Shown: positions 55,664 to 64,000 of the stretch, one piece after another | How the letters are laid out: each line of letters begins with the position of its first letter | How positions within the stretch are numbered: the first letter of the stretch is position 1 | Origin: Liquorilactobacillus oeni DSM 19972 | Lineage (GTDB): Bacteria > Bacillota > Bacilli > Lactobacillales > Lactobacillaceae | Length of the DNA: 64,000 nt | Direction: 5' to 3' | Assembly: GCF_001436275.1 (NCBI RefSeq) | Contig: NZ_AZEH01000039.1 | Coordinates: 62,001 to 126,000, forward strand | Notes under the pieces: generated by a model | The model's database searches: none | Told to the model about the DNA's origin: nothing | The model's input: only the letters and a program-made list of their open reading frames with translations | Position numbers and translations under genes: made by a program

Positions 55664-56164
55664 ATGAATAAAAGTGAATGGCATGATGATCAAGAGTATA
55701 TGAATTATGTAGGCGATCTTTTAGCTACTCCTGAAGTTCAACGGTTAGCTAATTTCAAACAGCATTATTTTTCTAATCGCTTGGAGCACTCTATTTCTGT
55801 TTCGTATGTAAGTTATCGTATTGCAAAAAAAATGCATTTAAATGCAAAAGCAACGGCACGTGCTGGACTGCTGCATGATTTGTTTTATTATGATTGGCGG
55901 ACAACTAAGTTTGATAATGGTACACATGCTTGGATTCATCCGCGAATCGCAGTTAGAAACGCTGAGAAAATAACTCATTTATCAAAATTAGAGCGTGATA
56001 TTATCATTAAGCATATGTGGGGTGCTACTATTGCGCCGCCAAAGTACCTTGAAGGATACATTGTTACTACAGTGGATAAGTATGAAGCTACCTCTGAAGT
56101 GAGTGTACCTTTGATGGTTCGTTATGAGAATTTTATAAAACAACATCTTGGTCTTGTGAAATAA
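55664..56164 (+). CDS. HD-domain phosphohydrolase
   Basis: 166 residues. Metal ligands of the HD superfamily: H42 (EHSISVSYVSY), H71-D72 (LLHDLFYYDW) and a late Asp (TTVDKYEAT). No other domain. The substrate is unknown; related proteins are annotated as hydrolases in lactobacilli. AAGAGGGG precedes the ATG and a terminator follows. Confidence 0.88.
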   Translation: MNKSEWHDDQEYMNYVGDLLATPEVQRLANFKQHYFSNRLEHSISVSYVSYRIAKKMHLNAKATARAGLLHDLFYYDWRTTKFDNGTHAWIHPRIAVRNAEKITHLSKLERDIIIKHMWGATIAPPKYLEGYIVTTVDKYEATSEVSVPLMVRYENFIKQHLGLVK

Positions 56165-56200
56165 GACTTCGCTTTTTAATTGACTGCGAAGTCTTTTTTG
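56163..56200 (+). terminator. Terminator after HD-domain gene
   Basis: Arms AAGACTTCGC and GCGAAGTCTT are followed by a T run, directly at the stop codon. Confidence 0.85.
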
Positions 56201-56242
56201 TATAAATTTAATGATATGAAGAACTATTTTGGGGGTGAGATA

Positions 56243-56581
56243 ATGGTGAAAACTTTGCTTACTTATAAGCAGTGTCCAAGATTCGAAAAAACTTTTGGGA
56301 TTCTTGGACGCAAATGGAACGGGTTGATCATCGATGTTCTCTTGACTGAAGGAGCACAACGTTTCAGAGACATGGCTAACAAAGTTGATAAGTGCAGTGA
56401 TCGTGTTTTAGTAGAAAGGCTGAAAGAGCTTGAAGAAGAAGATCTGCTTGAACGAGTCACTTTAGAGGGAGAAACTTATACTGTATATCGTCTTACTGAA
56501 CGTGGAAGAGATTTAACAAAAGTGATGAAGAGTATTCATGAATGGTCTGAGAAGTGGTATACTCTAAAAGATTGCGAGTAA
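56243..56581 (+). CDS. HxlR-family transcriptional regulator
   Basis: 112 residues, a winged-helix DNA-binding protein. FEKTFGILGRKWNGLII and RFRDMANKVDKCSDRVLVERL are typical of the family, and the single N-terminal Cys (KQCPRFEK) is the position used for redox or electrophile sensing in several members. The frame opens earlier (56180) inside the terminator of the previous gene; GGGGGTGA supports the ATG at 56243. The target is unknown. Confidence 0.88.
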   Translation: MVKTLLTYKQCPRFEKTFGILGRKWNGLIIDVLLTEGAQRFRDMANKVDKCSDRVLVERLKELEEEDLLERVTLEGETYTVYRLTERGRDLTKVMKSIHEWSEKWYTLKDCE

Positions 56582-56584
56582 AGC

Positions 56585-56845
56585 TTGACGGTTATAAAAA
56601 CCAGGTATAGACTTATTAAATGAGAAAAACTGTGATGAAAGCTAGTAAGGGTTTTTAAGTTAAAGAGAAGGGGTATATTTGCTGAGAGTATCCTGCATAG
56701 AAGACCTTGAATTTCACTTTCAGAGTTGCTGCCAGAAATGGTGTGCCGGATCAATATTCGTTAAAATGTTAAGTGTCGGAAAATTTTTTCCGGAACAAGG
56801 GTGGTACCGCGTGGCCTCGTCCCTTTATCGGGATGAGGTTTTTTT
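56585..56845 (+). promoter_or_regulatory. T-box leader of pheST (with promoter)
   Basis: Promoter TTGACG, 17 bases, TAGACT (56585-56613). Specifier region GAAT-TTC-A (56709-56716) shows the Phe codon TTC. T-box AGGGTGGTACCGCG at about 56798-56811 has bulge UGGU, which pairs with A73. The terminator CCTCGTCCC/GGGATGAGG plus T run ends at 56845. Uncharged tRNA-Phe should activate pheST. Confidence 0.93.
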
Positions 56846-56881
56846 GTGTCTCAAATATGTGAGAAAGTAAAGGGGATGTCT

Positions 56882-57931
56882 TTGGTGGATTTAAAAGAGC
56901 GATTAAATGACTTAAAGAAAAAAGCCTTAGCAGAAATTACAGAAACTGAGGATTTGAAAAAGGTTAACGATTTGCGTGTTAAGTTGTTGGGCAAAAAAGG
57001 TCCTATCACTGAAATATTAAGAGGAATGCGGGATTTGTCATCTGAACAAAGACCTCAGATTGGAAGCTTTGCTAATACTGTTCGTGATGATTTAACTCAA
57101 GCTATTGCGCAACGCAGGGAAAAACTTGAGATCATTAAAACGGCAAAAAAACTGGAAAAAGAGAAAATAGATGTTACTTTACCGGGTGCAGCAGTTAAGG
57201 CGGGGCAACCGCATATTATAGAGCAAGTGATTTCACAAATTGAAAAGCTCTTCTTAGGAATGGGTTATCAAATTGTTGATGGACCAGAAATAGAAGAAGA
57301 TCATTATAACTTTGAGATGATGAATCTGCCTAAGGATCATCCAGCACGTGATATGCAAGATACTTTCTATATTAATGATCAGATCCTTATGAGGACTCAA
57401 ACTTCACCTGTACAGGCTCGGACAATGGAGAAACATGATTTTTCCAAAGGCCCATTAAAGATGATTTCCCCAGGGAAGGTCTATCGACGCGATACAGATG
57501 ATGCAACTCATTCACACCAATTTCATCAAGTCGAAGGGCTTGTCATTGACAAGCATGTTACGATGGCAGACCTTAAGGGAACACTTCAAGCTGTGGCGAA
57601 AACAATTTTTGGGGAAAGTCGTGAGATCCGGTTACGTCCAAGTTATTTTCCATTTACTGAACCTTCTGTTGAAGTCGATGTTTCCTGCTTCAAATGTGAT
57701 GGAAAGGGTTGTGCCGTTTGCAAACAGAGCGGTTGGATAGAGGTATTGGGAGCCGGTATGGTTCACCCGAATGTTCTTAAAATGGCTGGAATTGATGCGG
57801 ATGTCTATGGTGGATTTGCTTTTGGGTTAGGACCTGATCGTTTTGCAATGCTTAAGTACGGAGTAGACGATATTCGTGAATTCTATTTGAATGATATGCG
57901 GTTCTTAACACAATTTTCACAGAAGGGATAG
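56882..57931 (+). CDS. pheS: Phenylalanyl-tRNA synthetase alpha subunit
   Basis: About 349 residues, class II catalytic subunit. An N-terminal coiled coil (to about 85), motif 2 region ([18 protein letters not shown]) and motif 3 ([17 protein letters not shown]) are present. The frame opens at 56846, but AAAGGGG (56869-56875) abuts the ATG at 56876, so the TTG at 56882 or the GTG at 56885 is the more likely start. Controlled by the T-box upstream and followed seven bases later by pheT. Confidence 0.95.
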   Translation: MVDLKERLNDLKKKALAEITETEDLKKVNDLRVKLLGKKGPITEILRGMRDLSSEQRPQIGSFANTVRDDLTQAIAQRREKLEIIKTAKKLEKEKIDVTLPGAAVKAGQPHIIEQVISQIEKLFLGMGYQIVDGPEIEEDHYNFEMMNLPKDHPARDMQDTFYINDQILMRTQTSPVQARTMEKHDFSKGPLKMISPGKVYRRDTDDATHSHQFHQVEGLVIDKHVTMADLKGTLQAVAKTIFGESREIRLRPSYFPFTEPSVEVDVSCFKCDGKGCAVCKQSGWIEVLGAGMVHPNVLKMAGIDADVYGGFAFGLGPDRFAMLKYGVDDIREFYLNDMRFLTQFSQKG

Positions 57932-57938
57932 GTATCAG

Positions 57939-60347
57939 ATGAAAATTTCGACAAAATGGCTCAGTGATTATGTGAAACTAGATATTCCAGCAAATGAATT
58001 AGCTGAAAAGATTGAACGTACAGCAGTAGAAGTAGATGATGTCAGTTGCTTGGCATCTGGATTGAAGAAAATAGTGGTTGGCTATACTCAACATGTTTCT
58101 GCGCATCCTCAGTCTGATCATCTGCATATTTGTAAAGTAGATGTGGGAGAAGATAAGCCTTTACAAATAATTTGCGGAGCACCAAATATTGCTGCAGATA
58201 AAAAAGTGATTGTTGCTCTTCCTAATTCAAGGATTGCAGATAATGTTAAAATTAAACGCGGCAAGTTGCGTGGAGAACTTTCTGAAGGAATGATCTGTTC
58301 TTTACAAGAGATAGGCTTTTCTGAAAATGTTGTACCTAAGGAATTTGCAGATGGAATCTACTTTCTTCCAGATGATGCAGTTGTGGGAAAACCAGTTTTT
58401 GATTATTTAGGGATGAACGAAAACATTATTGACTTAGACGTTACTCCTAACCGTGCTGATATGCTTAGTATGAGAGGGACTGCCTACGAATTGGCAGCAA
58501 TTTACGATAAAAAATTAACTTTAAAACACCCCAAAGTTGTTGAAGAGGGGGATACAGTCGGTCATTATGTTATTCCTAGTGCGGATTCCAAGCTAGCATC
58601 TACTTACCTGATGCGTGTTATCACAGGATTAAAGGTAAAGCCAAGCCCAATGTGGCTTCAAAAACGACTTTGGAATGCAGGAATTAGACCAACAAACAAT
58701 CTAGTAGACGTTACAAATTATATTTTACTGGATTACGGACAACCGCTTCATTCATTTGACTATGATAAAATCAGCGGCAAAAATGTCGAGGTTCGTTTGG
58801 CACAATCGCAGGAAAAAATTAAAACACTTGATGAAAAAGAACGTGTTCTACGTCCTACGGATATTGTGATTGCTGATGAAAAAGGGCCGATCGCACTGGC
58901 AGGCACAATGGGCGGCTTACGAACAGCTGTTACTGATTCTACTACTACTGTGGTACTTGAAAGTGCGGTCTTTAATCCTTCCTTGGTTAGAAAGACTGCT
59001 CGTTATCACAACCTGCACAGTGAAGCTTCGATGCGCTTTGAGCGTGGAATCAATCATGCCACGGTTGAAGAAGCGCTTGACGCAGCAGCCCAATTAATCG
59101 CAAAATTAGGTGATGGAAAAGTGGCTGAAGGTATTGCTGCAGCTACTAAAGAAGAAGTTCATTCTGTTTCAGTTTCAATTGGGTCAAAAAAAATAAATGA
59201 TGTGCTTGGTACAAAAATAAGCGCTGCTGAAATTAAAAATATTTTTGAGCGGCTTGATTTTAAGGTGGACATGAACTCCGCAGACAAATTTACAGTTGAA
59301 ATTCCACCTCATCGTTGGGATATAAGTATCCCAGCTGATCTTATAGAAGAGGTTGCTCGAATCTACGGATATGATAACTTACCAGCGACTCTGCCAAAAG
59401 GTGAACTTACACCAGGACTCTACACCTACAAACAAAAAGTTATCCGTGCTACTAAACGTTTACTCGAAGAAACTGGTTTGACGCAAGCTATTTCTTATGG
59501 TTTAACAACACATGAAAAAGCTGGCCAGTTCATGATGGAACCTTCTGCTGCGACTGAACTTGCATTTCCAATGAGCTCTGACAGAACTACCATTCGGATG
59601 AACTTGATCAGCGGTTTGTTGGACGATGTGGCCTATAATACTGCAAGAAAAGTGAAGAATGTTGCTTTGTATGAACAAGGACGCGTCTTCTATCGTGAAG
59701 AAGAAAACGAACGGCCACGTGAAGTAGAGCATGTTGCTGCTGCCTTGACAGGTCTTTATGCAGCAGGATCATGGCAATATCCTAAACAACCGGTAGATTT
59801 CTTCTTGGTTAAGGGTATTGTGCAGCATCTGCTCGATTCATTAGGTGTTAAGCATATACAATTTAAAGCAGCTACCGGGCATGAAGAGATGCATCCAGGA
59901 AGAACTGCTGACATATATGCTGGGGATACTTTTCTTGGATTTCTTGGAGAGGTTCATCCAAACATTTGCAAGGAATATTCAATAGATAGAACTTATGTGT
60001 TTGAATTGGATTTGCAGAAGGTTATTGATCTGCCGAAAGAGCAGGAAGTTTACGTCTCAGTTTCAAAATACCCTGAAATTACCCGTGACGTTGCATTAGC
60101 TGTTTCGAAAGAAATTGAAAATTCTGCAATAGTTGATTTTATTAACGAAAACGGTGGGAAACATCTTGTGAATATTGAGCTTTTTGATGTTTACGAAGGT
60201 GAACATATTGCGCACAATAAGAAATCACTTGCATATAAAATGACTTATCAAGATCAAAGTCGCACGCTCTCTGATGAAGAAGTGACAGAAGAATTTGAAA
60301 GAGTTATGAAAAAAATTGAGACAAAATTTGATGCTGTAATTCGCTAA
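57939..60347 (+). CDS. pheT: Phenylalanyl-tRNA synthetase beta subunit
   Basis: 802 residues, full length. The N-terminal tRNA-binding OB domain (VGYTQHVSAHPQSDHLHICKVD), B3/B4 editing domain (about 215-390), B5 domain and C-terminal ferredoxin-fold anticodon-binding domain (from about 705) are all in order. Forms the alpha2-beta2 enzyme with PheS and edits Tyr-tRNA-Phe. Confidence 0.97.
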   Translation: MKISTKWLSDYVKLDIPANELAEKIERTAVEVDDVSCLASGLKKIVVGYTQHVSAHPQSDHLHICKVDVGEDKPLQIICGAPNIAADKKVIVALPNSRIADNVKIKRGKLRGELSEGMICSLQEIGFSENVVPKEFADGIYFLPDDAVVGKPVFDYLGMNENIIDLDVTPNRADMLSMRGTAYELAAIYDKKLTLKHPKVVEEGDTVGHYVIPSADSKLASTYLMRVITGLKVKPSPMWLQKRLWNAGIRPTNNLVDVTNYILLDYGQPLHSFDYDKISGKNVEVRLAQSQEKIKTLDEKERVLRPTDIVIADEKGPIALAGTMGGLRTAVTDSTTTVVLESAVFNPSLVRKTARYHNLHSEASMRFERGINHATVEEALDAAAQLIAKLGDGKVAEGIAAATKEEVHSVSVSIGSKKINDVLGTKISAAEIKNIFERLDFKVDMNSADKFTVEIPPHRWDISIPADLIEEVARIYGYDNLPATLPKGELTPGLYTYKQKVIRATKRLLEETGLTQAISYGLTTHEKAGQFMMEPSAATELAFPMSSDRTTIRMNLISGLLDDVAYNTARKVKNVALYEQGRVFYREEENERPREVEHVAAALTGLYAAGSWQYPKQPVDFFLVKGIVQHLLDSLGVKHIQFKAATGHEEMHPGRTADIYAGDTFLGFLGEVHPNICKEYSIDRTYVFELDLQKVIDLPKEQEVYVSVSKYPEITRDVALAVSKEIENSAIVDFINENGGKHLVNIELFDVYEGEHIAHNKKSLAYKMTYQDQSRTLSDEEVTEEFERVMKKIETKFDAVIR

Positions 60348-60352
60348 TTCTA

Positions 60353-60380
60353 AAGCAAGGGTAAAGCCCCTTGCTTTTTT
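60353..60380 (+). terminator. Terminator after pheST
   Basis: AGCAAGGG and CCCTTGCT arms and six T, just after the pheT stop. Confidence 0.85.
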
Positions 60381-60466
60381 GTAAAGACTGCCTTATATTT
60401 GAGTGCAATTTAAATTGTTCTTATGTATAATGGAAAAGATAGCTTTCTTGAGAATGGAGGGATAAC

Positions 60467-61603
60467 TTGAATAATGGGGAAGAGAATAAAGGCTTAGACG
60501 ATAATGACAAGCAACAGCCAAAAAATATTTTTGCAAATAGAATTGTTCGCGGTGTAGTACTCGTTATTGCTCTTTTGGTAGTTGTATTATTATTCATCGG
60601 TTTTCATTACTTTAACCGTGCACAACAGCCGCTAAACCCGAATAGTAATAAAAAAATTGAGGTAAAAGTACCGATTGGAAGCACTTCAAAACAGATCGGA
60701 AGTATTTTAGAAGAAAAGAAAGTTATTAAAAGCGGCTTTGTATTTGATTATTATGTTAAAACTAACAAGTACACCCATTTTAAGGCTGGTTACTATGAAT
60801 TTAAACCATCAATGACTTTGAAGAAAATTGTACAGAATTTGCAAAAAGGTGGTTCAAGCCAGCCGCTTAACGCGGGTAAAGTACTAATTCGTGAGGGTGT
60901 TACTGCAGATGAGATCGGTGATGTAATTCAAAAGAATACCAGGTTTAAGAAAAAAGATTTTCTGGCACTGCTAAACAACCAGAAATTTTTAAACGAACTT
61001 AAGATAAATTACCCAGATCTACTTGCTTCTGCACTTGATGCTAAGGGTGTACGCTATAAATTAGAAGGGTACCTTTATCCTGCTACTTATTATGCAGGTA
61101 AAAAGGGCAGTTTGAAAGATCTTGTAACTAAAATGGTTACTAAGTCTGATGCAATGCTGAAACCTTATTATAGTGAGATTAAAAGAAAAAAAATGACAGT
61201 ACAGCAAACATTGACTTTGGCATCTTTAGTTGAACGTGAGGGAGTTACACAAAAAGACAGATACCGAATTGCCGGTGTATTTGAAAATCGTTTGGATAAG
61301 GGTATGAAGATTCAATCTGATATCTCCGTTCTTTATGCACTAGGAAAGTATAAAAAGAATGTAACTTATAAAGATCTTGAAGTCGATTCACCATATAACC
61401 TTTATAAAAATGAAGGGGTCGGTCCAGGACCATTTAATAATCCAAGTATTGCTTCTGTACAAGCTGTTTTGAACCCTTCAGGACGTGCGCAAGGGTATCT
61501 GTATTTTATCGCAAATATGAAAACTGGCAAGGTATACTATTCTAAAACTTATTCCGAACACCAGATACTTACTAAAAAACTTCAGAAAGATAATAACGAA
61601 TAA
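60467..61603 (+). CDS. mltG: Endolytic murein transglycosylase MltG (YceG-like)
   Basis: 378 residues. A short cytoplasmic N-terminus, one membrane segment (about 26-47), a LysM-like domain and the YceG catalytic domain with the active Glu in LASLVEREG and the [10 protein letters not shown] loop. It cuts nascent glycan strands and helps set their length. The start is TTG with GGAGGGA upstream. Its stop overlaps the udk start by one base (TAATG). Confidence 0.93.
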   Translation: MNNGEENKGLDDNDKQQPKNIFANRIVRGVVLVIALLVVVLLFIGFHYFNRAQQPLNPNSNKKIEVKVPIGSTSKQIGSILEEKKVIKSGFVFDYYVKTNKYTHFKAGYYEFKPSMTLKKIVQNLQKGGSSQPLNAGKVLIREGVTADEIGDVIQKNTRFKKKDFLALLNNQKFLNELKINYPDLLASALDAKGVRYKLEGYLYPATYYAGKKGSLKDLVTKMVTKSDAMLKPYYSEIKRKKMTVQQTLTLASLVEREGVTQKDRYRIAGVFENRLDKGMKIQSDISVLYALGKYKKNVTYKDLEVDSPYNLYKNEGVGPGPFNNPSIASVQAVLNPSGRAQGYLYFIANMKTGKVYYSKTYSEHQILTKKLQKDNNE

Positions 61604-62256
61604 TGACAGAGAAAAATAATAAACGACGGCCCGTTATCATCGGCGTGACGGGCGGCTCAGGCAGTGGTAAAACTACGGTTAGCAGAGCAATTTTTGAGCA
61701 GTTGCAACAAAATTCTCTTTTGATACTGCAAGAAGATTCATATTATAAAAATCAAGATGCTATGAGCCTTGTGGAAAGGCGAAAAGTAAATTATGATCAT
61801 CCCGATGCATTTGACACAGACCTCTTGATTAAGCAGCTGCAGGATTTATTAAACTGGAAATCAATTAAAGTTCCAGTGTATGATTATAAAACACTTAACC
61901 GCAGTAAAAAGTTTATTCTGGAAAATCCTAAAGAAGTTATTATTATAGAAGGAATTTTGGTACTGAGTGATCCACGACTACGAGATTTAATGGATATCAA
62001 GGTTTTTGTCGATACGGATGATGACATTAGAATTATCAGAAGAATTATCCGTGATACTAAGGAACGTGGACGATCATTGGAATCTGTTGTGGCACAATAT
62101 CTGCAGACTGTTAAGCCGATGTATCATCAATTCATTGAACCGACTAAGCGCTATGCTGACTTGATTATTCCGGAAGGCGGAGAAAACCAAGTGGCAATTG
62201 ATTTATTATCCACTAAGGTAAAAGATGTTTTGCGTCATAACCATAATTTACCTTAA
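61603..62256 (+). CDS. udk: Uridine kinase
   Basis: 217 residues, P-loop kinase that phosphorylates uridine and cytidine for pyrimidine salvage. Walker A GGSGSGKT (17-24), the EDSYYKNQ and YDHPDAFD segments and the [17 protein letters not shown] lid are typical. Coupled to mltG by a one-base overlap. The mltG-udk-greA order is standard in Bacilli. Confidence 0.96.
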   Translation: MTEKNNKRRPVIIGVTGGSGSGKTTVSRAIFEQLQQNSLLILQEDSYYKNQDAMSLVERRKVNYDHPDAFDTDLLIKQLQDLLNWKSIKVPVYDYKTLNRSKKFILENPKEVIIIEGILVLSDPRLRDLMDIKVFVDTDDDIRIIRRIIRDTKERGRSLESVVAQYLQTVKPMYHQFIEPTKRYADLIIPEGGENQVAIDLLSTKVKDVLRHNHNLP

Positions 62257-62290
62257 AAATATAATTTAAGAAATGAGAGGAGTTAAAAAA

Positions 62291-62767
62291 ATGGCTGAAG
62301 AAAAAATTTATCCGATGACACTTGAAGGAAAGAAAAAATTAGAAGAAGAATTAAACACTTTAAAGACATCAAAACGAGCAGAAGTTATTGAACGTATTAA
62401 GATTGCAAGAGGATTCGGTGATCTGTCCGAAAACTCGGAATATGAATCTGCTAAAGATGAACAATCATTTGTAGAAGGACGTATAAAAACCGTTGAACAA
62501 ATGCTGAACCATGCTGAAATTATTGATAATGACAAGGTAGCCAAAAATGAAATTGCTGTTGGTAAGACTGTTACCTTTAAGGAATTACCCGATGAGGAGC
62601 CTGAGACCTATACAATTGTCGGAGCAGCAGAAGCAGATCCTTTCTCAGGTAAAATCTCGAATGAATCACCAATTGCAAAGGGACTTGTGGGGCACAAGCT
62701 AGGAGAAAATGTTGACATTGAAACTCCCGGCGGTGCTATGAAAGTTAAAATAATCGAAGTTAAATAA
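62291..62767 (+). CDS. greA: Transcription elongation factor GreA
   Basis: 158 residues: an N-terminal coiled coil whose tip carries the acidic [15 protein letters not shown], and a C-terminal FKBP-like domain ending in [10 protein letters not shown]. It stimulates RNA cleavage in backtracked polymerase. GAGAGGAG fits the ATG at 62291. No hairpin terminator lies directly after the stop; the nearest is at 63002. Confidence 0.97.
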   Translation: MAEEKIYPMTLEGKKKLEEELNTLKTSKRAEVIERIKIARGFGDLSENSEYESAKDEQSFVEGRIKTVEQMLNHAEIIDNDKVAKNEIAVGKTVTFKELPDEEPETYTIVGAAEADPFSGKISNESPIAKGLVGHKLGENVDIETPGGAMKVKIIEVK

Positions 62768-63264
62768 TAAAGAATCAAAAGAAAAGGTTATCTATTTTTT
62801 GCTCTTATCAAAACCAAATGAAACACTACATGGTCAACTGCAAATATTTTACAATAAGAAAATAAAGACGGCTACTATTAAAGACATTGACATTTGAAAC
62901 CAACAGATGTTAATGCTCGTAGTATTGTTGTGGAGTAATATAAAAATGTTCCATTTTGTATTCCCCCAGAATACAATTATTTCATTTAACCTTTACTTCA
63001 GAACTAAGATAAAGCAATCGCTTTATCTTAGTTTTTTTGTTCTCAAGTACAAAGCGAATAAGTATAAATTAATTAAATTGTAAAATAAATAATAAAGGAC
63101 TTTGAAAAATACCATCACAGCGTGGACGAATGTAGTGACATACCGCAAATTAGCGTAAAAATATTATATTGTCCCTTTTTCTTAATGAGAAAAGTGAACT
63201 TTAGCAACATACGAAGAAAAAGCGGTTTTAAACAGTTCTGCAGGCCTAATATGTTATAATAACA
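62768..63264. other. Gene-poor stretch between greA and tRNA-Ser
   Basis: About 500 bases without a supported gene on either strand: all short frames lack ribosome sites. The only clear structure is the terminator at 63002-63038, about 235 bases after greA. Either greA has a long 3' tail, or a small RNA ends there. Confidence 0.5.
63002..63038 (+). terminator. Strong terminator in the greA-tRNA intergenic region
   Basis: Arms AACTAAGATAAAGC and GCTTTATCTTAGTT with a four-base loop and a T run. Confidence 0.85.
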
Positions 63265-63293
63265 TTGCTTTTTTTTGTACTAGTTGATATAAT
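63265..63293 (+). promoter_or_regulatory. Promoter of tRNA-Ser
   Basis: TTGCTT (63265-63270), 17 bases, TATAAT (63288-63293), 13 bases before the tRNA. Confidence 0.7.
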
Positions 63294-63306
63294 ATTTATC
63301 GTTGTT

Positions 63307-63394
63307 GGAGAGTTGGCAGAGTGGTAATGCACCGGACTCGAAATCCGGCGAACCGGCTTATACCGGCGCGCAGGTTCAAATCCTGTACTCTCCT
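63307..63394 (+). tRNA. tRNA-Ser (anticodon CGA)
   Basis: Acceptor arms GGAGAGT and ACTCTCC pair fully. The anticodon stem CCGGA/TCCGG holds the loop CTCGAAA, anticodon CGA, reading UCG. The long variable arm (ACCGG..CCGG) is that of a class II tRNA, and the T loop is TTCAAAT. CCA is not encoded, and the discriminator position is T where bacterial tRNA-Ser usually has G. A terminator follows. Confidence 0.95.
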
Positions 63395-63426
63395 TATTTT
63401 GTTAATTTAGTTTATGTATAATTACT

Positions 63427-63458
63427 AGAAATGCCGGTATAAAGGCATTTCTTTTTTT
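63427..63458 (+). terminator. Terminator after tRNA-Ser
   Basis: AGAAATGCC and GGCATTTCT arms, followed by a T run. Confidence 0.85.
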
Positions 63459-63477
63459 ATGTCTGTGCTGTTTTATG

Positions 63478-63790
63478 CTAATTTATAAAAGTTTGGTGCA
63501 CTTTTGGTGTACTAAGAGTATCTAATATGTGTTCAATTTCGGTATCGGCGCACTTTTTATACTTATTGATTAAATAAGAATATACGTGATTGGTATTTGA
63601 AATATCCGAGTGGCCAAATTGCTTCGAAGTTGATATAAAGATCAATATTCTTTGAGAGCAGAGAAGTCGCATGAGTGTGTCTAAGGGGGTGAGCGTGAAA
63701 ACTAGTCTTACTATCTATCGTACGCACATGTTTTCGAAGACTGCTTGAGTGTTTTATCCACTGCTGACATAATATGGGGCTGAATTTCAA
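63478..63790 (-). pseudogene. Remnant of a phage-type tyrosine integrase, frameshifted
   Basis: Two overlapping minus-strand frames together rebuild the C-terminal catalytic part of an integrase. One frame carries HPLRHTHATSLL (the H-x-L-R box). After a shift near 63650 the other carries QFGHSDISNTNHVYSYL, the G-H box and the nucleophile Tyr. The N-terminal half is missing, so it is inactive. Its 3' end points at the tRNA-Ser gene about 80 bases away, as expected for an element that used that tRNA as attachment site. Confidence 0.8.
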
Positions 63791-63807
63791 ATGTTACCCT
63801 CAAAAAA

Positions 63808-63970
63808 TTATTTTCTTATCAAGGATATAAAGCCAGTTGCAATGAAATAAGTTCCGCCTAAAATTTCATAAACGCTCCAATAATTTAAAATTTAATGTTT
63901 ATTAGGAAGAAAGATGAGTGCAAAAGCTACAATGGCTAGTAATATTCCAATTATAAATTTTTTAGTATAG
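63808..63970 (-). pseudogene. Possible broken small membrane protein
   Basis: One minus-strand frame reads a membrane-type segment (KKFIIGILLAIVAFALIFL), an in-frame stop (about 63888), then continues in the same frame with YWSVYEILGGTYFIATGF and a stop at 63808. This would suit a two-helix membrane protein of about 50 residues split by a nonsense mutation. There is no good start codon. Probably part of the same decayed element as the integrase. Confidence 0.25.
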
Positions 63971-64000
63971 TAACCGTGCTAAAGCATCGGCAAAAGATGT

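Noticed and set aside
55988-56359. 123-codon minus-strand frame between the HD gene and the HxlR gene
   Set aside because: Overlaps both real genes and the terminator between them; no start signal or similarity.
56679-56870. 63-codon frame upstream of pheS as a leader peptide gene
   Set aside because: It lies wholly across the T-box leader and its terminator; the RNA structure explains the sequence.
1-64000. CRISPR array, intact transposase, toxin-antitoxin pair or restriction system
   Set aside because: I looked for regularly spaced repeats, DDE transposases and paired small genes and found none that hold up. The only mobile-element protein trace is the broken integrase at the right end.

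Overview
The window comes from a low-GC Gram-positive chromosome, almost certainly a member of the Lactobacillaceae. The evidence is the gene order (rpsD/msrC/ezrA/iscS/thiI, mreBCD-minCD, dinG-ypmB-aspB-asnS-dnaD, yidC-acyP-rRNA methylase-pheST), a complete mevalonate-pathway block (mvaK1-mvaD-mvaK2-fni), peptidase PepD, frequent TTG/GTG starts with strong AGGAGG-type ribosome sites, and three T-box leaders. The D-Ala ligase has Phe at the specificity position, as in vancomycin-resistant lactobacilli. I cannot assign a genus with confidence.

Layout. 1-4.0 kb (minus): polyphosphate operon ppx-ppk-ppx, the last gene cut by the window edge. 4.2-6.0 kb: ddl and tag. 6.0-7.3 kb: a decayed gene, uspA, two copies of a dispersed repeat and a probable 6S RNA next to rarA. 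8.7-10.7 kb: a divergent GshAB-like protein. 10.8-16.8 kb: rpsD with a structured leader, msrC, ezrA, iscS and thiI. 16.8-22.7 kb: T-box-controlled valS, folC, a HAD phosphatase and radC. 23.0-27.0 kb: the cell-shape and division block mreBCD-minCD. 27.0-29.5 kb: an amino-acid ABC transporter under a T-box whose specifier and discriminator-pairing base both point to tRNA-His. 29.6-41.8 kb: mixed metabolism and envelope genes (cls, hydrolases, pepD, yitT, lysA, an orphan MacB-like protein, an rRNA m5C methylase). 41.9-46.1 kb (minus): the mevalonate operon. 46.2-53.0 kb: dinG to dnaD. 53.1-56.6 kb: yidC, acyP, SpoU methylase, an HD protein and an HxlR regulator. 56.6-62.8 kb: T-box-controlled pheST, then mltG-udk-greA. 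62.8-64 kb: a gene-poor stretch, tRNA-Ser(CGA), and the wreck of a tyrosine integrase, which marks an old integration site.

Most of the window is core genome. The non-routine signals are a roughly 180-bp structured intergenic repeat (four copies, each ending in a bidirectional terminator-like palindrome), RNA regulators (6S, S4 leader, three T-boxes), and several proteins that keep a family fold but have lost hallmark residues (the first Ppx, GshAB-like, and a probable dead metallo-beta-lactamase-like protein). I found no CRISPR array, no intact insertion sequence and no obvious new defence system.
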